This document shows positions 5,949 to 13,919 of a stretch of DNA of 13,935 nt, in pieces. How positions within the stretch are numbered: the first letter of the stretch is position 1; each line of letters opens with the position of its first letter. The translations under genes and the position numbers were made by a program. This stretch comes from CAVPDE01 sp964580575 (lineage in GTDB: Bacteria > Desulfobacterota > DSM-4660 > Desulfatiglandales > HGW-15): NCBI GenBank assembly GCA_964580575.1, contig CAZOLJ010000104.1, positions 1 through 13,935 on the forward strand, read 5' to 3'. The notes under the pieces are model-generated. The model was not told the DNA's origin, did not search any database, and saw only the letters and a program-made list of their open reading frames with translations.

Positions 5949-8155
5949 CAGATGCATCGGGAGCGTGGCAAAGGGAGGTAAAGGGGAGGCATGTGGCGAA
6001 CGAACTAACCAGGAAGCAAGGGCAGGAGGAAGAGCAGCACCGTTATTTGGAGCTTGGTTTAACCGGGCGACCCATGGAGGATCGACTTCTCGCATCCGCC
6101 CAAAGAATACTCTACGAGCAACCAAGCCAGGGGGGGCAAAACAGGTGTTTGCGGAAACATCAGATTCCTGCTTTTTCCGGCTTCGCGGACTTCCTCTTGG
6201 ACCTGGCAACCAGCCCTGACCCTGCTACCACCTCTCCATACTGCCGCATCATCCTCCCGCCGCGCACCGGCAAGACAGTGGTTGCATCCAGGATTATTGG
6301 TCTAACAGGTCTATGCTCGACATTCGTCGTCCCCACGAAGGCTTTGGTCCGTCAAACCGCGGAAGAGCTTTATCGCCAGATCCCGGGCACTCCCATCGGT
6401 GTTTATTATGGTGAAATTAAAGAGCCCGAACAGTACGGGGTCAATATCACCACCTACGCCACACTGCAAAGGCACTTTTCCTCCGGCCAACTGCCTGAAT
6501 CCATTCGGGACTCTGCCCTCGTCTTTCTTGACGAAGCCCATCACTCCATGACCTCTTTACGGATGGGCACCCTTCGGGCAGCATTCCAGCCAAAATCGGT
6601 TCGCATTGCCCTCACGGCGACGCCGAATTACGATCACAAGAGGCAACTGGATCAATTCTTCCCTCAGCTCATTCATGAAACCGATTTGCTCTCTGCATTT
6701 GAATCAGGGCTTCTCGCGCCGGCAAGAATGTGGGTGGCGGAAGTGGATGTCGATGGTTCCGTCGTCCGGCTCATTGCCGGGGACTTCGAGGCACAGACTC
6801 TGGGAAGGCTCATGTCAAGCGCCCCCTTTTTCAAGGCGGTAGAGCAGTTCCGGTATGCTGAACCCAACCTGAAAATCCCCGCTCTTATCTCCTGTGCTTC
6901 GAGGCAGCAGGCCTATGATCTATGGATCTATCTCCAGAAGCACAAGCCCTTAAACCATCCGGTTCCCGGTCTCATTCTTGGGGATACCTTGGCCAGGGAA
7001 AGAGAAAGCTTGCTTGACCGATTTGAAAGTGGGGAGATAGACACACTCATCCAGGTAGGAGTACTCATTGAGGGATGGAACGCGCCCCGGTGCAAACTCC
7101 TCTTGGATCTTGCGCCCTCCGTCTCGCGGGTGCGTGCCACTCAGAAGTACTTTCGCGTCATGACCCGTTTAAATGATCAGGAGGCCCGGATTTATGTCTT
7201 GCTTCCTAACCATCTTCAAAGCCAACCTGTTTTGCCGACCGATCTTTTGCTGAGTCCGGGCGAAAGCTACAGATGCGGGGATCTTCTTCGGTCTTCGGAC
7301 GGGCGGGACTTTGAGCCGGAGGAAATCGATAGACTCTCCCGTACGCCCATCAAATCGGTCAAACTGAAAACCCGCATTCTCGTGTCCTCGCCCCTGGGCA
7401 GACCCGCGTTGAAACCCAATGACCCACAAGAAATTTCGAGGGTGCTCGCTTCATCTCCGGAATTTACTTCGAACCCGAGGTGCGCATTAACTCATTTCAT
7501 AAAGCTTTTTTTCGGACATCCGCTCTTCACAGGAAGTGGAGATGCGCTTCTCCGCTACCTGGGAGTCCCTCGCAGGCGGAAGGATTATGAGGCCTTTTTA
7601 GAGCGATTGTTTTTGTTTCAACCGGAAAGCCGGTTTCTGGCAGACCAGCGTGAAATGGTGTGGGAAATCGAGCGTCTTTGCCGGGATGATCTAGAATACC
7701 TCCGGAAAGCGGCCTTGGAGTACAATGATAACGGCGGCAAGCCCATAGAGCCATACTGGAGCGCCTTGTATGCGCTCTGCGGGGGAGCAAGAGCGTTAGC
7801 CACCCCAGAAGAAGTCCTTTTGATTCGGGAACAGATCGCTCAGATAAAGGCTCTCATGGAGACACTTCAAGACCGGGAGCGATTCACGGTAGCTCATCAT
7901 CTGGGGCTATTGGGAGCATCCGAATCATCATGGAATGAAATAGGGCTTAAGTTGGGCGTTTCCAGGGAGCGGGCGCGCCAGATTTTCGCTAAAGCGATCA
8001 GGATGCTCGCCTATCGGTATCATCGCAGAACTGGAGACCGTTATCCCGTGGTCAAGTCGGTTTTCGAATATCCGAACCTGCTGGAGACCATAGGGAGTGA
8101 TGTATTGCTTTTTTCCAGTCTCCGTTTGCATCGAAGACCTAAAGACAGAACGTAA
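5945..8155 (+). CDS. SF2 DEAH helicase with C-terminal sigma-70 region-4-like HTH
   Basis: The ORF is 736 residues long from TTG 5945 (GAAGG 6 bases upstream). GTG 5993 behind GGGGAGG, or ATG 6074, could be the true start. Two RecA-like domains are visible. Domain 1 has PPRTGKT at 105-111 (Walker A; a KHQ Q-motif-like element at 71-73), DEAH at 196-199 and TATP at 224-227. Domain 2 has LIQVGVLIEGWNAP at 368-381 and a motif VI-like RATQKYFRVMTR at 397-408. The layout resembles restriction-type and UvrB-like SF2 ATPases. Residues about 440-630 are unrecognised and helical. Residues about 640-692 closely resemble regions 4.1-4.2 of sigma-70 factors: LQDRERFTVAHHLGL, then WNEIGLKLGVSRERARQIFAKAIRML. 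The core sigma regions that bind RNA polymerase are absent, so this is a DNA-binding tail rather than a sigma factor. The next helicase gene starts 33 bases downstream. The exact role is unknown. Confidence 0.85.
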   Translation: MTDASGAWQREVKGRHVANELTRKQGQEEEQHRYLELGLTGRPMEDRLLASAQRILYEQPSQGGQNRCLRKHQIPAFSGFADFLLDLATSPDPATTSPYCRIILPPRTGKTVVASRIIGLTGLCSTFVVPTKALVRQTAEELYRQIPGTPIGVYYGEIKEPEQYGVNITTYATLQRHFSSGQLPESIRDSALVFLDEAHHSMTSLRMGTLRAAFQPKSVRIALTATPNYDHKRQLDQFFPQLIHETDLLSAFESGLLAPARMWVAEVDVDGSVVRLIAGDFEAQTLGRLMSSAPFFKAVEQFRYAEPNLKIPALISCASRQQAYDLWIYLQKHKPLNHPVPGLILGDTLARERESLLDRFESGEIDTLIQVGVLIEGWNAPRCKLLLDLAPSVSRVRATQKYFRVMTRLNDQEARIYVLLPNHLQSQPVLPTDLLLSPGESYRCGDLLRSSDGRDFEPEEIDRLSRTPIKSVKLKTRILVSSPLGRPALKPNDPQEISRVLASSPEFTSNPRCALTHFIKLFFGHPLFTGSGDALLRYLGVPRRRKDYEAFLERLFLFQPESRFLADQREMVWEIERLCRDDLEYLRKAALEYNDNGGKPIEPYWSALYALCGGARALATPEEVLLIREQIAQIKALMETLQDRERFTVAHHLGLLGASESSWNEIGLKLGVSRERARQIFAKAIRMLAYRYHRRTGDRYPVVKSVFEYPNLLETIGSDVLLFSSLRLHRRPKDRT

Positions 8156-8188
8156 CATGAGCGCCATGTGCCGTCAGGAGAAGACAAC

Positions 8189-10843
8189 ATGATCCGTCTG
8201 AGAGACAAGCTTTCGCATCTCACCTACCGCCAAGCCAGTAAACTCCTTGGACCTGAAGGAGAACAATTGATCAGGGAGGGCGGAAAATGTGACTTCAATA
8301 TCGAGGAGCACGTGACATGGAAAGAAGACGTCTTGAAAATCGATACGGGAGAGGCTCTGGTCACCCTCTCCATGCAACCTGAAAAACCCGGAAACCTTGC
8401 TTTCACCTGCAGCAAATGCGTGAAGGCATGCGTTCACCTCGGGGCTGCCTTTTCACTCATTCTTGAGGAGAAGCTGGCCCTTGGTCTCTCAGCACCTCCT
8501 CCTGAAAGAGTGCCTGTCGAAAGTCTCAGCGACGAAGAGCTTGTCAGTCTGGCTATCGACGAAAGGGCCGACCGCGCAAAGACAGAAAAGATGTCCTTAA
8601 GATCCACGGACGGACAGCAGCCGTGGGCAGACTACATGGTGAGTAATCGTTCTTCAGGAAAAACCTATCGGGTGGCTTTGAGAGGCTGGGAAAGAGGAGA
8701 CTCCTACTGTTCATGCCCGGATTTTCGAAAAAACACCTTAGGGACCTGTAAACACATTCTTTACGCTCTCTCAGCGGTGAAGAAAAGATTCCCGAAATCG
8801 ATTCTGCAGAGCCCCTACAAGGTCACATCCATCGCTGTTCACCTCCGCCATGGCGAAGATACAGAACTCCGTCTTCTCGTCCCCAATGGGCTTGATCGGG
8901 AAGTCATGGCCCTTGTGCGGCCTTTCATGAATCGGCCAATACAGAAGGTGAGAGATCTTGTAGAATGTGTCAAGCAACTCGAAATCTTGGGTCACGAAGT
9001 CACGATTTATCCCGATGCCGAAGAGTACATCCGCAGAGCGCTCTACTTGGATCGCATAGAGAGAAAAGTAGCCGAAATCCGGAGGGAACCGAAGAATCAT
9101 GACTTGCGAAAGACCCTTCTCAAGGCCGAACTCCTCCCTTACCAGCTTGATGGCGTCGCTTTTGCCGTAGGCGCCGGTAGAGCCGTTCTTGCCGACGATA
9201 TGGGCCTCGGCAAGACGATCCAGGGAATCGGGGCGGCCGAGATGCTTCGCCTGGAAGCAGGAATTTCCCGCGCTCTTATTATTTGCCCCGCCTCCCTGAA
9301 ATCCCACTGGCGCCAGGAGATTGAGCGCTTTTCCGGTCAAAACAGCCAGCTGGTTCTGGGCTCTGCAGAGGAGAGGGTCGCTCAATACGGAAACGGATGT
9401 TTTTTCACCATATGCAATTATGAACAGGTGCTCAGGGACATTCTCGCCATCGAGAGGGCGAATTGGGATCTCATCATCCTGGATGAAGGACAGAGGATCA
9501 AGAACTGGGAGGCCAAGACAAGCCAGGTGATCAAAGCCCTCAAATCCCCTTTTGCACTGGTCCTCTCAGGGACTCCCATTGAAAACCGGCTGGATGAACT
9601 TTTTTCAGTTGTCGAATTCATTGATGATCGCCGCCTGGGGCCTGCGTTTCGATTCTATAACCGTTACAGGGTGGTGGATGAGAAGGGGAGGGTGCTTGGG
9701 TACAAGAATCTGGATGAACTGAGAGAAAGACTGAAGCCTGTGCTTCTTCGGCGCACACGAAAGACGGTGATGAAAGAATTGCCCTCGAGGACAACCGAGA
9801 TCAGAAAAATCCCTCCCACGGAGGAGCAACTCGACCTTCACCAAGCCCAGATGAAGATCATCAGACGTATTATCTCGAAGCGGTATATCTCCGAAATGGA
9901 TCTTCTCCGACTGCAGAAAGCCCTGTTGATCTGCCGGATGGCCGCAAACAGCACTTTTCTTGTCGACAAGGTCGCGCCCGGCTATTCCAGCAAGATTTTG
10001 GAATTTGAGAATCTCATCGACCAGTTGACGGACGAGCAAGATCGAAAGATCGTTCTCTTTTCCGAATGGACGACTATGTTGAATCTTATCGAGCCGATCC
10101 TTTCACGACGAGGGCTGACTTTTGTGAGACTCGACGGTTCGGTTCCGCAAAAGAAAAGGCAGGGTCTCATTGACCAATTTCAAAAGCATCGCGACTGCAA
10201 TCTCTTTATTACGACCAATGCCGGTTCGGTGGGGCTCAATCTCCAGGCTGCAAATACCGTGATCAACGTGGATCTTCCTTGGAATCCCGCGGTCCTGGAG
10301 CAGAGGATCTCCCGTGTCCATCGAATGGGGCAGAAGAAACCCGTTCAGGTGTTCCTTCTGGTGACAGAAGGGACCCTGGAAGAAAGACTGCTGGGCACAC
10401 TTTCCGCCAAGCATGAACTCGCTATGGCGGCGCTTGACCCTGATTCGAGGGTGAAGACGGTGGATCTTGCAAGCGGCATGGAAGAGCTGAAAAGGCGGTT
10501 GGAAGTTCTTCTGGGGACCAGGCCGGATGCGGCGCTTGACGAGAGCAGAAAAAGGGAAGTGGAAGAGGAGAGCGAGCGACTTGCCCGAAAGGAGAAGATC
10601 GCGGCTGCAGGCGGGCAGCTCTTCGGGGCAGCGTTTGCCTTTATCGGCGAACTCTTCGCACGAAATAAGCAGATAGAAGAGTCTGCCCAAGTGGTCGAAC
10701 TTTTCAAGAAGCGCCTTTCCGAGTGTGTGGAAAAAGGGGGTGATGGCCATCTGAAGATGACCATCACCCTCCCAGACGAGGGTGTTCTAAATGGGATGGC
10801 CAGGTCACTTGCCCAGGTTCTGGGTGAGGCGTGGAAACAGTGA
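8189..10843 (+). CDS. SWIM zinc-finger SNF2/HepA-family helicase
   Basis: ATG 8189 is preferred over GTG 8168 because AGGAG (8176-8180) lies 8 bases upstream; this gives 884 residues. The N-terminus has a cysteine cluster C74-x2-C77-x3-C81-x-H83, then a SWIM finger C174-x-C176...C187-x-H189. The SNF2 ATPase follows: LLPYQLDGV Q-motif region at 316-324, DMGLGKT at 337-343, motif II DEGQ at 432-435 in place of DEAH, SGTP at 460-463, a second lobe with VRLDGSVP and NLFITTNAGSVGLNLQ, and motif VI QRISRVHRMGQ at 705-715. A charged coiled-coil-like tail runs from about 775 to the end. Such proteins are ATP-driven DNA translocases or remodelers; SWIM fingers bind DNA or protein. DEGQ is a known variant in bacterial SNF2 proteins, so activity is expected. 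It probably forms an operon with the upstream DEAH helicase. Confidence 0.92.
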   Translation: MIRLRDKLSHLTYRQASKLLGPEGEQLIREGGKCDFNIEEHVTWKEDVLKIDTGEALVTLSMQPEKPGNLAFTCSKCVKACVHLGAAFSLILEEKLALGLSAPPPERVPVESLSDEELVSLAIDERADRAKTEKMSLRSTDGQQPWADYMVSNRSSGKTYRVALRGWERGDSYCSCPDFRKNTLGTCKHILYALSAVKKRFPKSILQSPYKVTSIAVHLRHGEDTELRLLVPNGLDREVMALVRPFMNRPIQKVRDLVECVKQLEILGHEVTIYPDAEEYIRRALYLDRIERKVAEIRREPKNHDLRKTLLKAELLPYQLDGVAFAVGAGRAVLADDMGLGKTIQGIGAAEMLRLEAGISRALIICPASLKSHWRQEIERFSGQNSQLVLGSAEERVAQYGNGCFFTICNYEQVLRDILAIERANWDLIILDEGQRIKNWEAKTSQVIKALKSPFALVLSGTPIENRLDELFSVVEFIDDRRLGPAFRFYNRYRVVDEKGRVLGYKNLDELRERLKPVLLRRTRKTVMKELPSRTTEIRKIPPTEEQLDLHQAQMKIIRRIISKRYISEMDLLRLQKALLICRMAANSTFLVDKVAPGYSSKILEFENLIDQLTDEQDRKIVLFSEWTTMLNLIEPILSRRGLTFVRLDGSVPQKKRQGLIDQFQKHRDCNLFITTNAGSVGLNLQAANTVINVDLPWNPAVLEQRISRVHRMGQKKPVQVFLLVTEGTLEERLLGTLSAKHELAMAALDPDSRVKTVDLASGMEELKRRLEVLLGTRPDAALDESRKREVEEESERLARKEKIAAAGGQLFGAAFAFIGELFARNKQIEESAQVVELFKKRLSECVEKGGDGHLKMTITLPDEGVLNGMARSLAQVLGEAWKQ

Positions 10844-10865
10844 TCTGTTTTGGGGGAGGCATGGT

Positions 10866-11326
10866 ATGGCTGGGTTCAAAGAATTCGATCGGTTTGACGG
10901 CCTGGGACTGGCGGAGCTTGTGCGGAAAAAAGAAGTGGATCCTTCGGAGCTTTGCGAAGAGGCCATCCGCCGCATCGAGCAGGTCAATCCCAAGATCAAC
11001 GCCGTGATCACTCCTGCGTATGATATCGCTCGAAAAGCAATTCAAGAGGGTCTACCAGAAGGGCCGTTTTCAGGGGTACCGTTCCTCCTGAAAGACATCA
11101 TCGACGAATATGCCGGCGTGCCATGACCATGGGCTGCAGGGCTCTCAGAAACTTTGTTCCGGCTCAGGACTCCGAAATCGTCGTCCGTTTCAAGAAGAGC
11201 GGCCTGGTGATCCTGGGGAAAACCAATGTCCCTGAGTTGGGGCTCCTGGGCATCACCGAGCCGGAGCTGCACGGCCCTGGTTCGACAAGCGTGCCCCTAT
11301 CTGGGCCGGGTAGGCATTTCGATTGA
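10866..11326 (+). pseudogene. Amidase-signature (GatA-like) gene fragment, frameshifted and truncated
   Basis: ATG 10866 has GGGGGAGG 6 bases upstream. The first 86 codons match the N-terminus of amidase-signature enzymes: LGLAELVRKKEVDPSELCEE, then INAVIT, then GVPFLLKDI carrying the catalytic Lys (K76). The frame stops at 11124-11126 in YAGVP. Homology resumes at once in another frame (MTMGCRAL at 11123), which fits a single missing base. It continues through DSEIVVRFKKSGLVILGKTNVPELGL and TEPELHGP, then ends where the glycine/serine-rich catalytic region should begin; the frame closes at 11324-11326. About 300 residues including both catalytic serines are gone, so no active enzyme can be made. 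GTG/ATG starts further upstream inside the SNF2 gene have no comparable ribosome site. Confidence 0.85.
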
Positions 11327-11340
11327 AGGAACGGGACTCT

Positions 11341-11373
11341 TATGCTAAAGGGTTGCAGTCCGACTTTAGCGTA
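11341..11373. repeat. Hairpin-forming inverted repeat downstream of the amidase remnant
   Basis: Arms TATGCTAAAG (11341-11350) and CTTTAGCGTA (11364-11373) pair at 9 of 10 positions, the tenth a G-T wobble, around a 13-base loop. No T-run follows, so it is not a typical intrinsic terminator. Confidence 0.5.
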
Positions 11374-11378
11374 GAGAC

Positions 11379-11390
11379 AAATTCGAATTT
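11379..11390. promoter_or_regulatory. Perfect 12-base palindrome, possible operator
   Basis: AAATTCGAATTT is fully self-complementary and lies 62 bases before the start of the cytochrome bd-like operon. It is a plausible dimeric regulator site; no regulator is encoded nearby. Confidence 0.35.
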
Positions 11391-11398
11391 CGAGTTTT

Positions 11399-11424
11399 CA
11401 GCTTTTTCGCAAGCGTAAAAGCTG
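11399..11424. repeat. Tight inverted repeat before the bd-like operon
   Basis: CAGCTTTT (11399-11406) and AAAAGCTG (11417-11424) are exact complements. Inside them CGC (11408-11410) and GCG (11413-11415) also pair, leaving one T-T mismatch and two central bases. It ends 7 bases before the ribosome site at 11431-11441. It could be an operator or a 5' leader hairpin that limits translation. Confidence 0.45.
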
Positions 11425-11452
11425 AGTCTCAGGAGAGGAGGCAAGAAAGCTC

Positions 11453-12538
11453 ATGGATCCGTCGCGTTTGATTCCCTATCCGGACATTCTCCCCGCCCCG
11501 TGGTGGCTTTTCTACATTCTGCTGGTCGGCACGTTCACTCTTCACCTCATCGTGGCCAATGTCATGGTGGGCGGCGGGATCATGGTCCTGGCGAGCGAAT
11601 GGTGGAAGCGGAGAGGGCAAAAAGATAAAGCCGAGAGCATGCACAGGGAAATTGCGCCGAAACTTCCCATGACTATCGCTCTCACCGTGAACCTGGGCAT
11701 CCCCCCTCTTCTTTTCCTCCAGGTCCTTTACGGCAACTTCATCTATGTGAGCACGGTGCTCATGGCAGTCTACTGGCTGTCCATCTTCGTGCTCATCATT
11801 CTCGCCTACTACGGGGCCTATCTCTACAACCTGAAGTATGACCGGCTGGCCGGCTCCAGAGTGTGGGTCATGGGAGTCTCGGTTCTCCTGATGCTTGTCG
11901 TGGGGTTCTTTTTTACGAACAGCCTGCTCATCATGACGGATCCGAAGGTTTGGCCGGTGTACTTCGATCGACCGGGCGGCACGCTCATTCATTTCGGCGA
12001 GCCCAACCTCATTCCCAGGTACCTGCACTTTGTAGTTTCCTCTGTGGCCATGGGCGGCCTGGCCATGGGGCTGCTCGGGTGGTGGAAAAACAGGAAGGGT
12101 GAATCCGAAGGGGCGGCGACCATGACCCGAGGACTTCGTGTCTATGCCTTTGCGACGCTCTTCCAGTTTCTTGTCGGGGCGCTCTACCTCGGCACTCTGC
12201 CCAACCAGGTACTTGAAAAAGCGGCCTTTGAAAACACGCCGGCCTTGGTGGTTTTTGTGATTTCTATCGCCACAGCCCTTTGCTCCGTCCTTTACGGCAT
12301 GAGTGACAGACCCTGGCACACGGCGGTGACGGCGGTGGCAACGATCTTCCTTATGGTGCTCTTCCGGTACGCGGTGCAGAATGCCTATCTGGAGACATAC
12401 CTGGCGACTGTCAAGCCCGAGGTGATTCATCAACTCGGCCCCCTGGCGCTCTTCATCGCTGCGCTGATCGGGGGCACGGTCGTCGTCGTCTACCTCCTGA
12501 AGTTGGTGTTCAGGCCTAGAAAGGAGGTCTCCCTATGA
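11453..12538 (+). CDS. CydA-like multi-pass membrane subunit without cytochrome c domain
   Basis: The 361-residue protein has about nine hydrophobic membrane segments (roughly 17-48, 72-95, 99-127, 137-160, 186-211, 229-250, 262-283, 289-307, 328-352). The first contains TLHLIVANVMVGGG; its H31 aligns with the N-terminal haem-ligand His19 of E. coli CydA. Segment five has RYLHFVVSSVAMGG, which aligns with the CydA segment carrying His186, a b558 ligand, so H192 is a candidate haem b ligand. The glutamates of the CydA haem b595/d site and the GRQPW region are not evident. AGGAGG at 11436-11441 is the ribosome site, 11 bases from the ATG. The stop overlaps the next ATG (ATGA), so the two proteins are probably made together as one complex. 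The bd-superfamily assignment rests on these motifs, not on a search. Confidence 0.75.
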   Translation: MDPSRLIPYPDILPAPWWLFYILLVGTFTLHLIVANVMVGGGIMVLASEWWKRRGQKDKAESMHREIAPKLPMTIALTVNLGIPPLLFLQVLYGNFIYVSTVLMAVYWLSIFVLIILAYYGAYLYNLKYDRLAGSRVWVMGVSVLLMLVVGFFFTNSLLIMTDPKVWPVYFDRPGGTLIHFGEPNLIPRYLHFVVSSVAMGGLAMGLLGWWKNRKGESEGAATMTRGLRVYAFATLFQFLVGALYLGTLPNQVLEKAAFENTPALVVFVISIATALCSVLYGMSDRPWHTAVTAVATIFLMVLFRYAVQNAYLETYLATVKPEVIHQLGPLALFIAALIGGTVVVVYLLKLVFRPRKEVSL

Positions 12539-13818
12539 ACTATCCGGTTTGGGAATTAACGACCTTTGGCGGCGGCGTCCTTGTTGCGGTGATCGCTACA
12601 CTCCACGTCTTTGTGGCCCACTTTGCAGTGGGAGGCGGCCTTTTCCTGGTCCTCACGGAAATGAAAGCCTATCGTGAGAAGGACAAGCGAATCCTGGATT
12701 ATGTGCACGGGCACACGAAATTCTTCCTGCTTCTCACCATGGTCTTCGGCGCCCTCAGCGGCTTCGGCATATGGCTCATCATCTCCCTTCTCAGTCCTGC
12801 TGCCACGTCCATCTTGATTCACAGCTTTGTGTTCGGCTGGGCCACGGAATGGGTTTTCTTTGTTGTAGAGATCGCTTCTTTGCTGATCTACTACTACACC
12901 TTTAACAGGATGGAGCCCCGGAACCACCTAATCGTAGGATGGATCTACTTCATCTTTGCCTGGCTTTCCCTGTTTGTGATTAACGGCATCGTTTCCTTCA
13001 TGCTCACACCCGGTCAATGGCTTGAGACCAAGAGTTTCTGGGACGGCTTTTTCAATCCTTCCTTCGGCGCTTCCCTCTTTTTCAGGACTTTCATTGCCCT
13101 CAGTCTTGCAGGGATCTACGGTCTCATCACCTCGACCAGGATTCAGGACGACACATTAAGGCAGCGAATGGTCCGCTACTGTGTGCTTTGGCTCGCTTTG
13201 CCCTTTGTCCTTCTCGTGCCGTCGGCCTGGTGGTATTTGCAGGTGATTCCGCCGGAAGCCAGGGCGGTGATCAGCGATCCGGAACTCACCGTCAACACCG
13301 TGCGAAAAGCCTTCCTGGTGCTCACACCCGTCGTTTTTCTGGCGGGGCTCTTTATGGCCCTTCGACTGCCCAAAAGCCTGCAGCAGGGCTTTTCCTTCGC
13401 TCTCATGATCCTGGCCTTCCTGTACCTGGGGTCGTTCGAAATGGTGAGGGAGTCGGCGCGCCGTCCTTACATTATTCACGGGTACATGTATTCCAACAGC
13501 ATTCTCAAGGCTTCGCTTCCCGAGTTCCAGAAGCAGGGGGTCTTGAAAACCGCGAGATGGGCCAAGCACAAGACGGTCACCCCTGAAAACGATGCGGCTG
13601 CCGGTGAAGAGCTCTTCAAACTGCTCTGCATCTCCTGTCATTCTGTGGGAGGCTTCCGGAATGACATGCTGGAGCGCACGGACGGCATGACAAGCGTGCA
13701 GTTCGAGGGCATTCTTGAAGAGATGGGGGACGAGAGGAGGCAAATGCCGCCTTTTGCCGGGAACCAGCAGGAAAGGCAGGCCCTCACCAAGTACGTGTTG
13801 GAGAAGTTCCAGAAGTAA
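12535..13818 (+). CDS. CydA-like membrane subunit fused to a C-terminal cytochrome c domain
   Basis: The protein has 427 residues. Residues 1-300 form about eight membrane segments. The first, TLHVFVAHFAVGGG, parallels the partner protein and gives H24, equivalent to CydA His19. WATEWVFFVVEI at 102-113 supplies E105 and E112, resembling the paired glutamates of the CydA haem d/b595 pocket. ESARRPY at 306-312 resembles the EVGRQPW segment of CydA, whose Glu445 binds haem b595. Where CydA has the b558 His186 this protein reads FFRTF, so that ligand is missing. The soluble end is a class I cytochrome c: CISCH at 365-369 binds haem covalently and M404 in MPPFAG is the likely sixth ligand. The c domain should face the periplasm. 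The likely role is a cytochrome-c- or quinol-linked redox complex of the bd superfamily. Oxygen reductase activity is possible but not proven by sequence. Confidence 0.8.
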   Translation: MNYPVWELTTFGGGVLVAVIATLHVFVAHFAVGGGLFLVLTEMKAYREKDKRILDYVHGHTKFFLLLTMVFGALSGFGIWLIISLLSPAATSILIHSFVFGWATEWVFFVVEIASLLIYYYTFNRMEPRNHLIVGWIYFIFAWLSLFVINGIVSFMLTPGQWLETKSFWDGFFNPSFGASLFFRTFIALSLAGIYGLITSTRIQDDTLRQRMVRYCVLWLALPFVLLVPSAWWYLQVIPPEARAVISDPELTVNTVRKAFLVLTPVVFLAGLFMALRLPKSLQQGFSFALMILAFLYLGSFEMVRESARRPYIIHGYMYSNSILKASLPEFQKQGVLKTARWAKHKTVTPENDAAAGEELFKLLCISCHSVGGFRNDMLERTDGMTSVQFEGILEEMGDERRQMPPFAGNQQERQALTKYVLEKFQK

Positions 13819-13859
13819 TCATTGATCCATGCGCGAGAAGCTGGAAGACTCGCTTTTCT

Positions 13860-13919
13860 GTCATTCCGGCGGAAGCCGGAATCCCAGGAATTCTGGACCC
13901 CGGCTTTCGCCGGGGTGAC
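13860..13919. repeat. Double-hairpin dispersed-repeat-like element
   Basis: Two 8-base stems with four-base loops, ATTCCGGC/GCCGGAAT (13863-13882) and ACCCCGGC/GCCGGGGT (13897-13916), sit inside a larger imperfect inverted repeat from GTCA to TGAC. This arrangement, GTCATTCC... with a mirror-image second half, is typical of dispersed intergenic palindromes found in many proteobacterial genomes. It lies 41 bases after the cytochrome gene and may also stabilise or end its transcript. Confidence 0.7.

Noticed and set aside
5945..8155. Sigma factor gene
   Set aside because: Only the region-4-like part is present, joined to an SF2 helicase; regions 1-3 that bind core polymerase and the -10 element are absent.
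10103..10750. Minus-strand frames (215 and 140 codons) across the SNF2 C-terminus
   Set aside because: They are antisense shadows of a clearly coding helicase with complete motifs.
11429..12433. 334-codon open frame on the minus strand
   Set aside because: It lies opposite the bd-like membrane gene. Its His/Arg/Glu-rich composition is the mirror of hydrophobic codons, and it has no recognisable domain or ribosome site.
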